From assembly GCA_032690845.1 (NCBI GenBank), contig CM064433.1:35338658-35402657 (forward strand): a stretch of DNA of 64,000 nucleotides, read 5' to 3'. The notes beneath the pieces are model-generated. The model had not been told where the DNA came from. It searched no databases and worked only from the letters and a program-made list of their open reading frames with translations. The translations under genes and the position numbers were made by a program. The DNA is from Eleusine coracana subsp. coracana (taxonomy: Eukaryota; Streptophyta; Magnoliopsida; Poales; Poaceae). Below are positions 49,695 through 60,379 of this stretch, piece by piece; positions within the stretch are counted from its first letter, which is position 1; every line of letters begins with the position of its first letter.

Positions 49695-51155
49695 AGAGGA
49701 GGGAGCGACAAGGTTGTCAACATTGATGGCCTCAAAAGTAAGTTTAAGGGCCTCATACTTCTCACATAGCTCTACATGATCATCCTTGAGTTTGTCATAA
49801 CTCTTGTTTAGGGCCTCATCCATGTGACAAGGTCCTTGAGCTCACTCTCAAGCTCACCAACACAGTCCTTATCCAACTTACACTCTTTTCTTACCACATC
49901 CAACATCTTGGATTTCTTGACGGTGATGTCGCGGGCTTGCTCAAGCATACTCCAAAGCTCAGTGTAGGAGATCTTCTCGTCATCGCTATCGTCGCTGCTC
50001 TCATCCTCACTCTCCCCAAGTTGGCTCGTGGCCATGAGGCACATGGGAGGTGGAGGAAGAGCTCGAGGTAGAGTGGTCTTGATCATGGCTAGGCCGGCCA
50101 CTTCTTCATCATCGCTTGAGGAAGAGGATGTGTCACTTGAGTTGTCACTTGTCCACTCTCCAACAAGGGCCTTGCGTGAGAACTTCTATCTTTGGCTTTG
50201 CCTTTGCTTTTGCTCTTGTCCTTGTTGAAGTACCTCTTCTTCTTTTGCTTGGCTTTGGGGCCTTGTTCTTCATCTTCTTCTTCATCACTTGAGTCTTGGG
50301 GCTTGAATGCTTCTTTCTTTGGCTTGGGGCAATCTCGAACAAAGTGATTGTTGGAGCCGCAGTTGAGTCACTTATCCTTGGACTTGGAGGCAATTTTGTA
50401 CTTGAATGTCCTCATCTTCTTCATGAGAAGAGCCAAGTCCTCACTCAAGTCATCTTCATCATCATCCTCATCATCTTCAATCACTGCCTTCTTCTTGCTC
50501 TTCTTGCTCTTGATAGACTCTTGCTTCTCATCTTGAAGAGCTAGGTTGGATGGTTGCGGATCATCCAAACCCAACTGGTAGCTCTCAAAAGTAGTGATCT
50601 TCCCAAGCACTTCCTTGATGGTCTTTGTCTTGAGGTCACCTTGCAAGGTATAGGTGATGATGGACTCATACTTGGGATCCTTGAATAGCCTCACAAATCT
50701 TCTAATGACCTCGATAGACTTGAGCTTGAAATCATCCCAAGAGCATTGGTCTCCTCCACTGGCACATGAAAACGAGAATCAACAGTGTTAGATCTCTCTT
50801 GTGGCAATCTAGTGAAGTTATCATACTTGTTCTTCAGCACATAGTATGTTTCCTCTTTCACGTCACTGGTACCCTCATGAATACCCTGAATCTTAGTCTA
50901 GATATCATGTGCTATCGAACTTGCATCCAATATAGCAAAGATATCCTTAGAGATGCATGCAAATAGAGCATTCTTAGCCTTAGTGTTGTGCTTAATGAAT
51001 TCGGGCTCAAGCGGGTTCACATTCGCATTCGAATCATGGGTCACCTTCCATATCTCTAGATCAAGGGACTCAAGGAAGGCTTGCATCTTTGCCTTCCAAT
51101 ACCCGTAGTCCTCCCCATTGAATATGGGAACACTCCTGTTGGCATCCTTACTCAA
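49695..51155 (-). pseudogene. gag of copia C, C-terminus and pol deleted
   Basis: It begins SKDANRSVPIFNGEDYGYWKAKM, a typical copia gag start, though the initiation codon itself is TTG or lost. UBN2-like blocks follow (EFIKHNTKAKNALFACI), then DLKTKTIKEVLGKITTFE. The CCHC knuckle is present as x-x2-C-x4-H-x4-C (LNCGSNNHFVRDC), but the codon for its first Cys is a TGA stop (50368-50370). Acidic and Lys-rich stretches surround it. A final segment (LCEKYEALKLTFEAI) runs into the deletion breakpoint at 49694. Confidence 0.8.
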
Positions 51156-51184
51156 GGCGGTGAAGCCTCATAGTTGAGCACTTG

Positions 51185-51196
51185 GCTTTGATACCA
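51185..51196 (-). promoter_or_regulatory. Primer-binding site of copia C
   Basis: TGGTATCAAAGC on the minus strand, 2 bases after the 5' LTR, one base different from the standard TGGTATCAGAGC. Confidence 0.8.
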
Positions 51197-51198
51197 AT

Positions 51199-52871
51199 TG
51201 TAAGGACCGAAGCCATACCGAGAGGGGGGGGGGGGGGGGGGGAGTGAATCGGTAAGCTGACCATGATTTCAAATACATCAATTTCACACCACTAGATCCC
51301 GACAATTGTTGCAACCTAACAATTCTAGTAGGCCAAAACCCTACACATGCTAGTGTTCATGATGCGAGTAAATGAGAAAGCTAAACACACTAGCCTATGC
51401 AAGCCATAATTCAACCTATTCACTAGAGCACACAAATGCGGAATAGTATAGAGGGGGTCAAGGAATGCTCATGATATTTTCCCGAGGTCTCGGAAGGATG
51501 GCGCCTTCCCCAAATCCTTGTTGGATCACTCCCGTCGAAGTGCTGGTCCCTCCTGCCACCAAGTGGAGTTCTCGCACATGAGCTCGATATCACTCCTGGA
51601 GTGAAGACACGGTTGCGTCACCGCTGCCACCAAGGCACAAGCTCACATCACTCGAGAACTTGCCGGACTCCCCGAGCCGACATGGGCGCTCACTAGCGAT
51701 GCTCCTTTCACCGGTGGGCTCAAACCGTGTACAAACGTGTGACGCCCTTCACAACCGATCATGATAGGCTCGATCACCGACACCTAACCGATCTAGGTCT
51801 CACCATAGACCATGAGTAGCAATCTAGATCACACCCTAAGGACACGCTAGCCTTTGATGTGGATAGATGCTCAAGTTACTCTCACTAGCACTCTCAAGGT
51901 ATCCAATATCCTCTCCTAGTGCTCTTCTCTTTTCCTCTTGGACCTTACCAAATGCTCTAAGGTATTCCACTAGCCAAGAGAGGTATCCAAAACCCCAGCA
52001 ATGAAGTAATATAGGCTTTCAACCTCCAACTAGCCGTTGCTCCACGAAATCACCCTTCTGAACCTGCTAACCGAACTATCCGGTCACTGCCAGGCCGGAC
52101 CGTCCGGTCTCTCTATAACGGCTCTCTAGAATTGATAGCTTCCCTGTGCTTGGGCAATTTCCTTGCTGACCGGACCGTCTAGTTAGTATACCGGACCGTA
52201 TGATCACTTCTTTCTTTCTCCATTCTAGAGAGCACCCAAAACTGCGCCCTTCTATTTCAGCTCCCATCCATACAGACCGTACCATCCGGTTTGCTGACTA
52301 TACCATCCGATCAGTATGGGTCTTCGTGCAAACAGACTCATTGCAGACTGCTCTCTGATCTCCTAGTGATCGTATAGTACTGTCTCCACTGATCTCTCTG
52401 TCCGGTCACTATGTCCAGAAGCTGAAACTCCTCGTCCTCACTTGACTTTATTTCCCGGCTTCTCCGAACAGCTCCTTGGCTTCTCCACTGTCATCTAGTG
52501 CCTATGATTTCACTTAGCATCCACGCACATCACCGACTAGCATGACCTAGACCCCCTTGATAGGTCTGTTTTTTCTATGGACTCAAAGCCCTAACAACTA
52601 GACAAGTGTTCCAAACACTTGCTCCATAGCTTGTCCTTAGCCTTGATCCATCTCCATCAACCCTTGGACTCCATCAAGCCTTCATGCTTGTGGTCATTGT
52701 CATCCATCGCCAAGGCAACCATCATCCATAGGATTTGTAGTATAGTTTTAGAGATGATTATCTGCATAGACAACACTCGTGCAGATATTAGCCCATAATT
52801 TCATAGTTGTCATTAATCACCAAAAACATCCATACCTCGGTGATCCAATCACAATGGTCATGAAGCATACA
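51199..52871 (-). repeat. 5' LTR of copia C
   Basis: The ends are TGTATGCTTC...CGGTCCTTACA on the minus strand. It holds the longest G run of the window (about 51222-51241) and a mutated TATA site (TAATATA at 52007-52013 on the plus strand). Its GGACCGTCCGGTC-type palindromes are at 52070-52310. It is related to copia B LTRs over most of its length. Confidence 0.9.
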
Positions 52872-53812
52872 GTGCATCGCTAGCCGGTCCTAAGGGTGGG
52901 GTTGGAGATGAGTGCTCACACTACGAAGATCATCGGTTGCAGGGTCGATGACGGCGGCATGGCTGGCTGGCGTCAACCCGACCGCCATCAGTACCTCCAA
53001 AGGACACTGCCATTGCAGTAGCATCGTTCTGGGCAGTAGCCTCACTAGCCGCCGTTGATGTTAGCAGTGTAACCTGCTGCCACACCATGACACGCATTGC
53101 TGGACGCTGCTGAGACACTCAAGGTTCACCGCCTGTCGTCCCAGGTCAGGTGGAAGAACGATGGCCCAAGAGGCGGCTTTGGAAGCACCGAGTATGCTGG
53201 CGACACTGCACAACAACGTGCGCCATAGAAAAATAGTTCAAACACTTGCCAAATAGGTCCACCGGCAAGTTGCATCGGGGAGCAGTAGACCCAGCTGCTA
53301 GCATTGTGACCTTCAAGACTCGGCCTTTTGCCACTCGTCCGTCGCTATCAAGACACAGTTCACCTCAGGAGGGATGGTGCGTTGAGCTGCACTACGATGA
53401 GAGGAGACCGTCGCAGCCTACGTGGTAACCGGAGGGGAAGGTGCCATGGTGCCCACCGACGCCGACGCCTCCGAAAAAGCCGCTAACGATAGAGAGGATA
53501 GAACGACGTCTTAGAAGGAACAAGCCAGATTCCTTATAGGAGCTACTGAGGAGTCCGAGGAAGACGGAGTGCCATCGTGCCAATGCTCAAACTTGGAACG
53601 GCGTCGGGAAATGAAAAGGGGCAGCCATGGGAGACAATGAGGGGGTGGGAACCGACGCTTTGTGAGAGGAAGCGGCCGCGGACGCAGCCGAAGAGGTGGC
53701 CGCCGGGCTCGGACTCAATGCTGGCGTGGGTTGGAGGGTAGGGGAGGCGTCGGGACGGAAGGGGTTAGGAGCGAGAGCCATTGTAAATGAGAGCTTTTGT
53801 TGTACGGTATTT

Positions 53813-56277
53813 CAAAAAAACATTAACAAAAAATCACACATTGTATTATTGGAACAATAAAATTTCATTGCTCGAACTATCTGAAATATCCTTCAAATAT
53901 CTGAAATGAATACATATATCAGGAATAGTAGTGTTATTAAAGTTCCCTTAAAAATAACTAGAAATTGTATGTGCAAAGTTTTAAAATATTATTGTAAAAA
54001 TAAAGGAAACAAATTAATATGATACAAACATTTGTTCATATAGTAGAGAGTTTTAAATTAAATAGAAAACTACATGATTAAAAAAGAAAAAACCAAAAGA
54101 ATTTGTAAAACAGCCGAATTTGGGCTATATTGTATATCCACTGGCTAGTTTTAGATATTATTTGGGCCATAAACAAATTTGGGCTCATGTATACAAAATG
54201 ATGTAAATATAGAAGTGAAAGAGTCCTGTAAGGGACTTGACCTATGAACCTGATACCAGTTAAGGAGAAACATTACCACTCTGCCAATTTACCACTTTTA
54301 TTTACATGTTTAACATATATATTATATTTAACTTAACACTGAGTGGGCCGTGCCTAACTAGGCCATCATCATGCTGGACTGGCTGAGGTTAAACGGGTCG
54401 TGCCTGTGCTACTTGTTGGGCCATCCCCTTAGTCCAAGCAAGGACCACAGCCTCGGGCAGTGTTGTGCTTGGACTGGCATAAAAATTTTGTGTTTGGGTC
54501 GGTCCGCTTGGCACGATCTATTTGGACAACACTAAGGCCAACTACAAACAGTTGCTAGGCCGAAATTAGGCTGCGCTCCTGCATCAGTGATCATTTCCGT
54601 GTGGTTGCCTGTCGATCCGGTTCATCATCCCTCTCCTAGTGTATTGCCCCTCGCATAAAGTGAGAAGAAAATCGAAGCTAGTGACAGCCATGGTGGATCA
54701 CCTCTAGATCCATGCAAACATGCTAGCCGTCGATCAAGGCAATCCTGTATTCAAGTGCACTCACTAAATACTACTACTACGTTTCAAAATACTTGTGACC
54801 ATTGAGTTTTTCAATAATGTTTGACCATTTATCTCTTATGAAAAAATTTAAAAACTGTCATATATATTTTAATAATTTATTTTATCACTAGAGAAAATAA
54901 AAATATAATTCATAATATATATATATATATATATAAGCTAATATTTTAAATAAGATGAGTAATTAAATATAATTAAAAACGTCATATGACAACAATTATA
55001 GAAGGCTTACGTGGATTTTAGCTGCGGGTCCTCATGTCTCCTCATGAGGAGAGTGACCACCTCGTGGACGCTGCCCTTAACCTAGGAGTTTTGAGCAAAG
55101 TCAATGTCTTCTTCCGTAACAACCGCTAGCTCCACACACTCCTGGCTTCGTGATGCATTGGAGCTGCTGTCTCATTCATGGCATGTTGCTGCCTCATTCA
55201 TTCATGGCTTCCTGGTACATTGCATTGAGACTGGCCTAAGTCTATTCTCAAGAGTTTTATTTTTAATAAATGAGATATCACTGTCACGTAAGTAATTTTG
55301 GTGACATGATAAAAAAGTTATGAGGAGAAAGAGGGAAGGAGTTTTTACTAGATGAAATTGGGTATATATAGTTTGTTAGATTTGAAACACTATGATATTA
55401 ACATTAGAGGAGAGTAGTTTCATTTCATCTTAGAGACAACCAATAAAAAAATATTAAATTAAGTGCAATAAAACACCTAAATGAAACCATGCATTGCAGA
55501 GATTGTTTTATTTGTAGTTTTAAATTATTTTTAATGACATGTCACTCTTAAAAATAATAAAATAAAATCCTCTATTGGAACTAGCCTAACAAAGATTTAT
55601 ATGTGTGTTTTTATGGGAAATGCAAAGCCGAAGGCACCGAACCGGAAAAGGCATGGGGTTTTCACCATTTATTTGTCTCGTGATTTGTGCAAGTGGGACT
55701 CATATTTTGCATGAAGGAATTGAAGATTGCAGATCAGTTAGATGAGCGGTTGTAGTCATGCCTTCCCGGATAGGTGCATTTGGAATCTTAACTCTAGTTT
55801 TTCCATTGTCTAGGGTAGACCGGTAGAATGGCTACTTTACCTCGTGTTGCACCGAAATATGACAATGACCACTGTTTAAAAAAACAAAACTGAGTGATAA
55901 AATGATAACTAACCTGAAATGGAGTGACCAGCAGTGGTGTAAATGATCATCTATATGTTGACCCACAACTACGAAGAAGTATCCACTTGTATCCCTACAT
56001 AAGCATGTACGTGACGGCAGCTGGCCGGGACACATTTTCGAGGTACGTACAGATTCTGAGCTTACTAGAAATTAATGAGATTCTGAGCTGACTAAATTAG
56101 TAATTAGATTCTGAGCCCATTAGAAATTAATGGCGAATCATGTCGGCACACGGCTCACAAGGCATCGAAATTAGAAGTCCACTGTGTTCAGGTGTTGCTA
56201 CCTACTCCAAATAAAATGATACCACGCGCACCGTAGTATCCACAAGACCACAACTAAAGGTCGATTTGTTTACTCCC
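53813..56277. other. Intergenic, AT-rich
   Basis: No gene was recognised. It contains an (AT)n run at 54914-54935, a GC-richer stretch at 54340-54540 with repeated GGGCCGTGCC-like words, and a tRNA-like segment (54222-54290). Confidence 0.4.
54222..54290 (-). ncRNA. tRNA-like (possible SINE) remnant
   Basis: The minus strand has a perfect Pol III A-box match, TGGCAGAGTGG (54286-54276). 33 bases later comes a B-box-like GGTCAAGTCCC (54242-54232), one base short of GGTTCRANTCC. No complete cloverleaf was drawn. It may be a tRNA-derived SINE remnant or chance. Confidence 0.3.
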
Positions 56278-56285
56278 TATAAATA
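56278..56285 (+). promoter_or_regulatory. TATA box of the cysteine-rich peptide gene
   Basis: TATAAATA lies 105 bp upstream of the ATG at 56390, a normal distance for a short plant 5' leader. Confidence 0.6.
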
Positions 56286-56389
56286 TTGTCCCCTCTCAAG
56301 TTTATGGCCACCAGAAACCAATCAACCACCCTAAACATCCCCTCGACCGGGCTCGAGTTTTTCTCTACTCCCCACGACCTACAAACGCC

Positions 56390-56614
56390 ATGGCCACTCC
56401 CTGCAAGGCTGCCATCGTCGCCGTTTGCCTCATACTTCTGGTCCTGTCCTCACAGGGACAGGAGATAACCGAGGCAGCGGCCTGTTCCCAGGCGTGCATG
56501 GCATGCGGCGCAGCGTGTTGGAAGAGATGCCGCCGCTCTACGTCCGGTGATATTCAGGAAGCGAAAACGTGCACCAACAGTTGTGTCACAGAGCTCGTCT
56601 GCTTCGACCTCTAG
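56390..56614 (+). CDS. Secreted cysteine-rich peptide, 74 aa, single exon
   Basis: ATG in a good context (CGCCATGGCC) starts a complete intact frame. Residues 1 to about 23 are a clear signal peptide (hydrophobic core AAIVAVCLILLVLSS). The mature part has eight Cys in the order CX3CX2CX3CX3CX13CX3CX5C (CSQACMACGAACWKRC, later CTNSCVTELVC). The CX3C pairs recall plant hairpin-type defence peptides, but the spacing matches no family I can name. Such peptides are secreted and used in defence or cell signalling. A TATA box lies at 56278. The gene is alone, with no transposon homology seen. It may be lineage-specific. Confidence 0.7.
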   Translation: MATPCKAAIVAVCLILLVLSSQGQEITEAAACSQACMACGAACWKRCRRSTSGDIQEAKTCTNSCVTELVCFDL

Positions 56615-57029
56615 TAGTGATCCACATCGTCGATCTTTTCAAGTCAATCTATCCGAAGGTGCTGCTCGCGCCGTGTGTCTGCCGTTTTATTTTATTCTAT
56701 TACAATAACGCTTCTATACGTATTTGTGTGTTACTATGTGCACCGTTATATGTATCATGTTCCTCAAATATATACCAGTTCGTTTCAATCTTTCAGTATT
56801 TCAGGGACATGCTCGGTGCAGCAACTTCAGTATGCACGCATGATGCTCTCTGTCCACCATCACAATGATATTACAATTATATGTTGTATATTTTATATTG
56901 ATCTGAAAGTGTATAAATCTGTGACTTACTATGAAAAACTTTTACATACTACAGCGACAAAGAGGCATAGATAGATAATTGCCAGCACCGTCAAAGTGTG
57001 ACCACGCACATACAGACAGTAAGTCACGG

Positions 57030-58250
57030 GCGCTCCCTCGAGAACTTATCAGACTCCCTAAGCCGACATGGGCGCTATCTATCGATGCTCCTTTTAATGG
57101 CGAGCTCAACCATATACAAATGTGTGACGGCCTTCACAACCGATCACGATAGACTAATCATCGACGTCTAATTGGTCTAGATCTCATCATAGACCAAGAG
57201 TAATAGCCTACGACACACTCTCAAAGACACCCTAGGCTTAGATGTATATGTATGCTCTAGTTACTCTCTCTAGAACTTATAAGATATGCAATATCTCCTC
57301 CTAATGCTCCTCTCTTTTCTTCTTGGCTCCCTATTAATGCTCCAAACAATCCCAATGGCTAAGAGTAGTCTCTAAGACTCCAGCAACGACTTTATATAGG
57401 CTTTTAACCTCAAACTAGCCGTTGTTCCATGAAACAACCTTTCTGTATATACAAACCATATGTTCGATCTCCGCCAGACCGGACCGTCCGCTCTCCACTG
57501 GACAGCTCCATCAGAGCTGTTGCGCCTCTGTCCACTTCTGCCCCTATACAGACTGGACCATCCAGTCTCTACAGAACCTGTTCATTCTAGAACAGTGCCA
57601 AAATTGCTTCCTCTTTGTTTTCTTCCCATCCATATAGACCAGACCGTCCGGTCTGCACACCAGACTGTCTGGTCTCTATGGACCTTTGTGTCAATAGATT
57701 CCTCGCAGGAACTCCTCTCTGATCTGAAATCTTCTCTAATGACCATAGAGCTCGGTCTCTACGAACCCTCTGTCCGGTCTCCATCTCCAGAAGCTGAAAC
57801 TCCTCGTCTTCGCTTGACTTCATTTTCTAGCTTCATCCAACAACTCTTTGACCTCTCCACTGCCATCTAATGCCTTGTGATTTCACCGAGCATCCACGCA
57901 CATCACCGACTAGCATGACCTAAGAGATATGATCTAGACCCCCTTGATAGTCCTGTTTTTCCTATGGACATAAGCCCTAACAACTAGACAAGTGTTCCAA
58001 ATACTTGCTCCTAGCTTATCCTTAGCCTTGATCAATCTCCATCAACCCTTGGACTCCATTAAGCTCATCAAGCCTCCATGCTTGTGGTCATTGTCATCAA
58101 CCACCAAGGCAACTGTCAACAATCATCATAAAGTAGATAAGGCTTCCTACACGCACAACACTCATATAGACATTAGTCACCTTTCATGCTTGTCATTCAT
58201 CACCAAAACATTCATACCTTTAGCGAACCTCAATGGCCATGAACCTTATA
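57030..58250 (-). repeat. Truncated LTR related to copia B and C
   Basis: It matches copia B LTRs from CTCCCTCGAGAACTT to the end (CCTCAATGGCCATGAACCTTATA), with many substitutions. The U5 end is missing. It keeps a TTATATAGG site near 57392 and a palindrome array (GACCGGACCGTCCG, CAGACTGTCTGGTC) at 57475-57780. No duplication was found because one end is lost. It is the oldest-looking copia LTR in the window. Confidence 0.8.
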
Positions 58251-59213
58251 GACACGTAATGGAGCCCATGATGACCGCAAACAAGTTTGGCCCAATCAGT
58301 TCTAGTCCCAGCCTAGTTCATGTTGTTCTTTTGGGTTGGTCCAAAAGAACCTACCTGCTACCAGAGGAGTTGTTTTGCCTGCTTGTGAAGTGTGAGTGGG
58401 TGACAGTGTGTGTGACGGGCGTCCCGGAGCTCTATCTATGGCGTCCACACGGCTCTCCCCAAGCTCCCTCCCACACAAAGCCCTCTCTCAGAACGGATCC
58501 GTTGAGATATTAGGGAACGGGGGGGGGGGGGGGGAGAGGGGAGGAGGAGGAGGGCATGGAAGAACCTGAGGGGTGACAAGTGCTTTCCTATGGAGCTGCC
58601 TAGCCATGATCCAACCTCTAACATTACTTACGCCACATTCGGGTTCTGATGGACCGAGGATCCCATGGCCACCTCCCTGACGTATGTGATGAAGGTTGTG
58701 ATATCTATATGTTCAACATCGCCCACCATCCTTTCCGCCATCTAGGATCCATGTCCTTCTCTGGGCGTGGCCTCCCTCCCTCCCATGAAGCAGAGGCTCG
58801 TTGATGCTACCCTCCCTCCCACATGTAGACCAAGGAATCCTCGAATGTCGCCAAGCCCTTTCCAGCTCCTCATCAAGCCTTTCCTTGACTCCAACTCACC
58901 GTGTCCCATTTATGTGGTAGAATAAACTTGTCAGTGTTTAGATTCACTGGCTATTAATTAGTCTTGGATTGCGTGTTTAGACCGGATGGTACTAGTTCGG
59001 GAAAATCCCTACATCCTATTTTGAGCTACTCATGTTACTTGCGTGGATTGCAAGGGGGAAATAATCAGGCAAGAGAGGAAGGAGGCTTCCAAGTATCTAG
59101 GGATGAATGAAAAGCAGTGCAAGTGTGCGTGAGTGTTGCGAGTATATGTTTTGAGTGTCGAGGCTCTATCGTGGGGCTGCTTCCCTCTTATATCTCAAGG
59201 GAATGGGCCCAAT
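58251..59213. other. Intergenic, nothing recognised
   Basis: Short frames only. It has a run of about 16 G at 58519-58534. Confidence 0.4.
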
Positions 59214-59229
59214 TACACACACACACACA

Positions 59230-59291
<62 letters not shown>
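59214..59291. repeat. Compound (AC)n(AG)n microsatellite
   Basis: AC units to about 59230, then AG units to 59291 with no interruption. Confidence 0.95.
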
Positions 59292-59294
<3 letters not shown>

Positions 59295-59982
59295 GCAAAC
59301 ATGATAGCAGCAGGAGGCATTGACGTCATGATCTTCGGTTGTCATGGGTCCCGTGATTCCCTTAAATCCTGTCGCTCAGGTGGCTTCAAGGCCATCGGGT
59401 CAAAGCGTTCTATTGAATGCGTTGATCAGCTGTGTCTAATCGGCACTATGGACTATGTCACGGGCATGGTGTATTTCCTTTCCAAGTCGATACCGCGAAG
59501 CATGGGGGCATCATGGCACCGCCCATCACCACTCCCTAAAGGGTAATGATGGTGATTGGAACAAGATTATAGGGTGATTTGACTGATTAACACTATTGTT
59601 GCATGGCCATACTAGTATTTAAGGCATGTCAGGTGGTTGTGGTTTGTTGTTGACTTTCCGCCTCACTCGACCCCAGTCACCTGCGATCGAGCGGGGACAG
59701 CGGGATTCGACCCCTAGCTAGGGGTCGGGTGTCGCATTATGTAGTTTCTAATGAGTAGTCATTGGAGTGAGTTCTGATCAATCATCTCGGTCAGATTCAG
59801 CTTTCCCCTTTCGTCACTCTCGCGGGCAGTAGTGCCGTAGCATCACGCTCTCTAAGGCGGGGATGGACCACTGACTGGAGTTGACAACAGGGCGTCACAT
59901 TTTCAGCAACACTATGCACGCACGCACGCATGTGTCATGATGATGGGTGCGGGTTGAGCACTCTTATTCTAAGCACGAACTC

Positions 59983-60217
59983 GCTCGACTCCATCTGCTA
60001 GGGTCGAGCGAAGCGAAACGCGCTCAACGCCACCCGTAAGGGTGGAGCGAGGCGAGGCATGCTCGAACCCCACCCGTTAGGGTCGAGGAGAGCAAGATTC
60101 ATTCAACCCCACTCGTAAGGGTCGATCAAGGCGAGGCGTGCTCGGCCCAACTCATGGGGGTTGAGCGAGGCGAGGCACGCATGGCCCCGCTCGTGTGGGT
60201 CATGCGAGGCATGGTGT
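59983..60217 (+). repeat. 39-bp minisatellite, six units
   Basis: Units start at 59983, 60022, 60061, 60102, 60140 and 60179 (38-41 bp). The consensus is GCTCGACCCCACCCGTAAGGGTCGAGCGAGGCGAGGCAT. Each unit contains its own inverted repeat, CTCGACCC against GGGTCGAG. The stretch upstream (59660-59720) has related words. It is possibly part of an LTR; no element ends were found. Confidence 0.8.
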
Positions 60218-60379
60218 GCTTTATCTAGCACTTACGCTTGTGCTCGGCGCTAATTACATCCACATGGCATTGCTTATATTTCCCCCCAATAGACGTTGTA
60301 TTTTATCCAATGTTTTAGCTAATTCTTACTTTATTTGATTTCAATATTGATCTTCTGAATCTAATGTGTAGTCTGGGGT

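Larger units (their letters stand above)
48871..52871 (-). mobile_element. Ty1/copia element C, internally deleted, in LINE ORF1
   Basis: The 5' LTR is 51199-52871 (minus). The left end at 48871 starts with the same LTR terminus (TGTAAGGACCGAAG on the plus strand). GAGCA (48866-48870) and GTGCA (52872-52876) are a one-mismatch 5-bp duplication. At 49694 the left LTR stops in CAACCTCCAACTAG and jumps straight into gag sequence. The U3 half of the 3' LTR, the polypurine tract and all of pol are therefore gone in one deletion. Confidence 0.85.
46499..53781 (-). pseudogene. LINE ORF1 (gag-like), interrupted by copia C
   Basis: The start MALAPNPFRPDAS at 53781 is only about 10 bp from the LINE 5' end. 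An Ala/Ser/Pro-rich N-terminus follows. At about 53250-53170 there is a zinc-knuckle-like segment (GKCLNYFSMAHVVVQC), with the second Cys of the first knuckle replaced by Tyr. After the copia C insertion, ORF1 continues on the left (48870 down to about 46640) as fragments such as VESEEVMGLLAPRLEM and the Pro-rich stretch near 47650. L1 ORF1 proteins bind the element's RNA; this copy has many stops. Confidence 0.65.
32767..53791 (-). mobile_element. L1-type LINE, full length, split by copia B and copia C
   Basis: The poly-A tail is the T run at 32767-32775 on the plus strand, preceded on the minus strand by the grass LINE 3' phrase ACGTAGTTCTCCTGTGCTTTTGAGG. The 5' end is about 53791. The target duplication is AGCTTTTG(A/T)TGTACGGTATTT at 32749-32769 and 53792-53812, 21 bp with one mismatch, overlapping the tail. 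Removing copia B and copia C leaves about 7 kb, a normal full length for plant L1. The order is ORF1 (53781 down to about 46440) and ORF2 (endonuclease, RT, zinc-binding domain; 46432 down to the copia B junction, with its end at 32956-32776). Confidence 0.9.

Noticed and set aside
59983..60217. CRISPR-like array of about 39-bp repeats
   Set aside because: The units are contiguous with no spacers, and the context is a plant nuclear genome.
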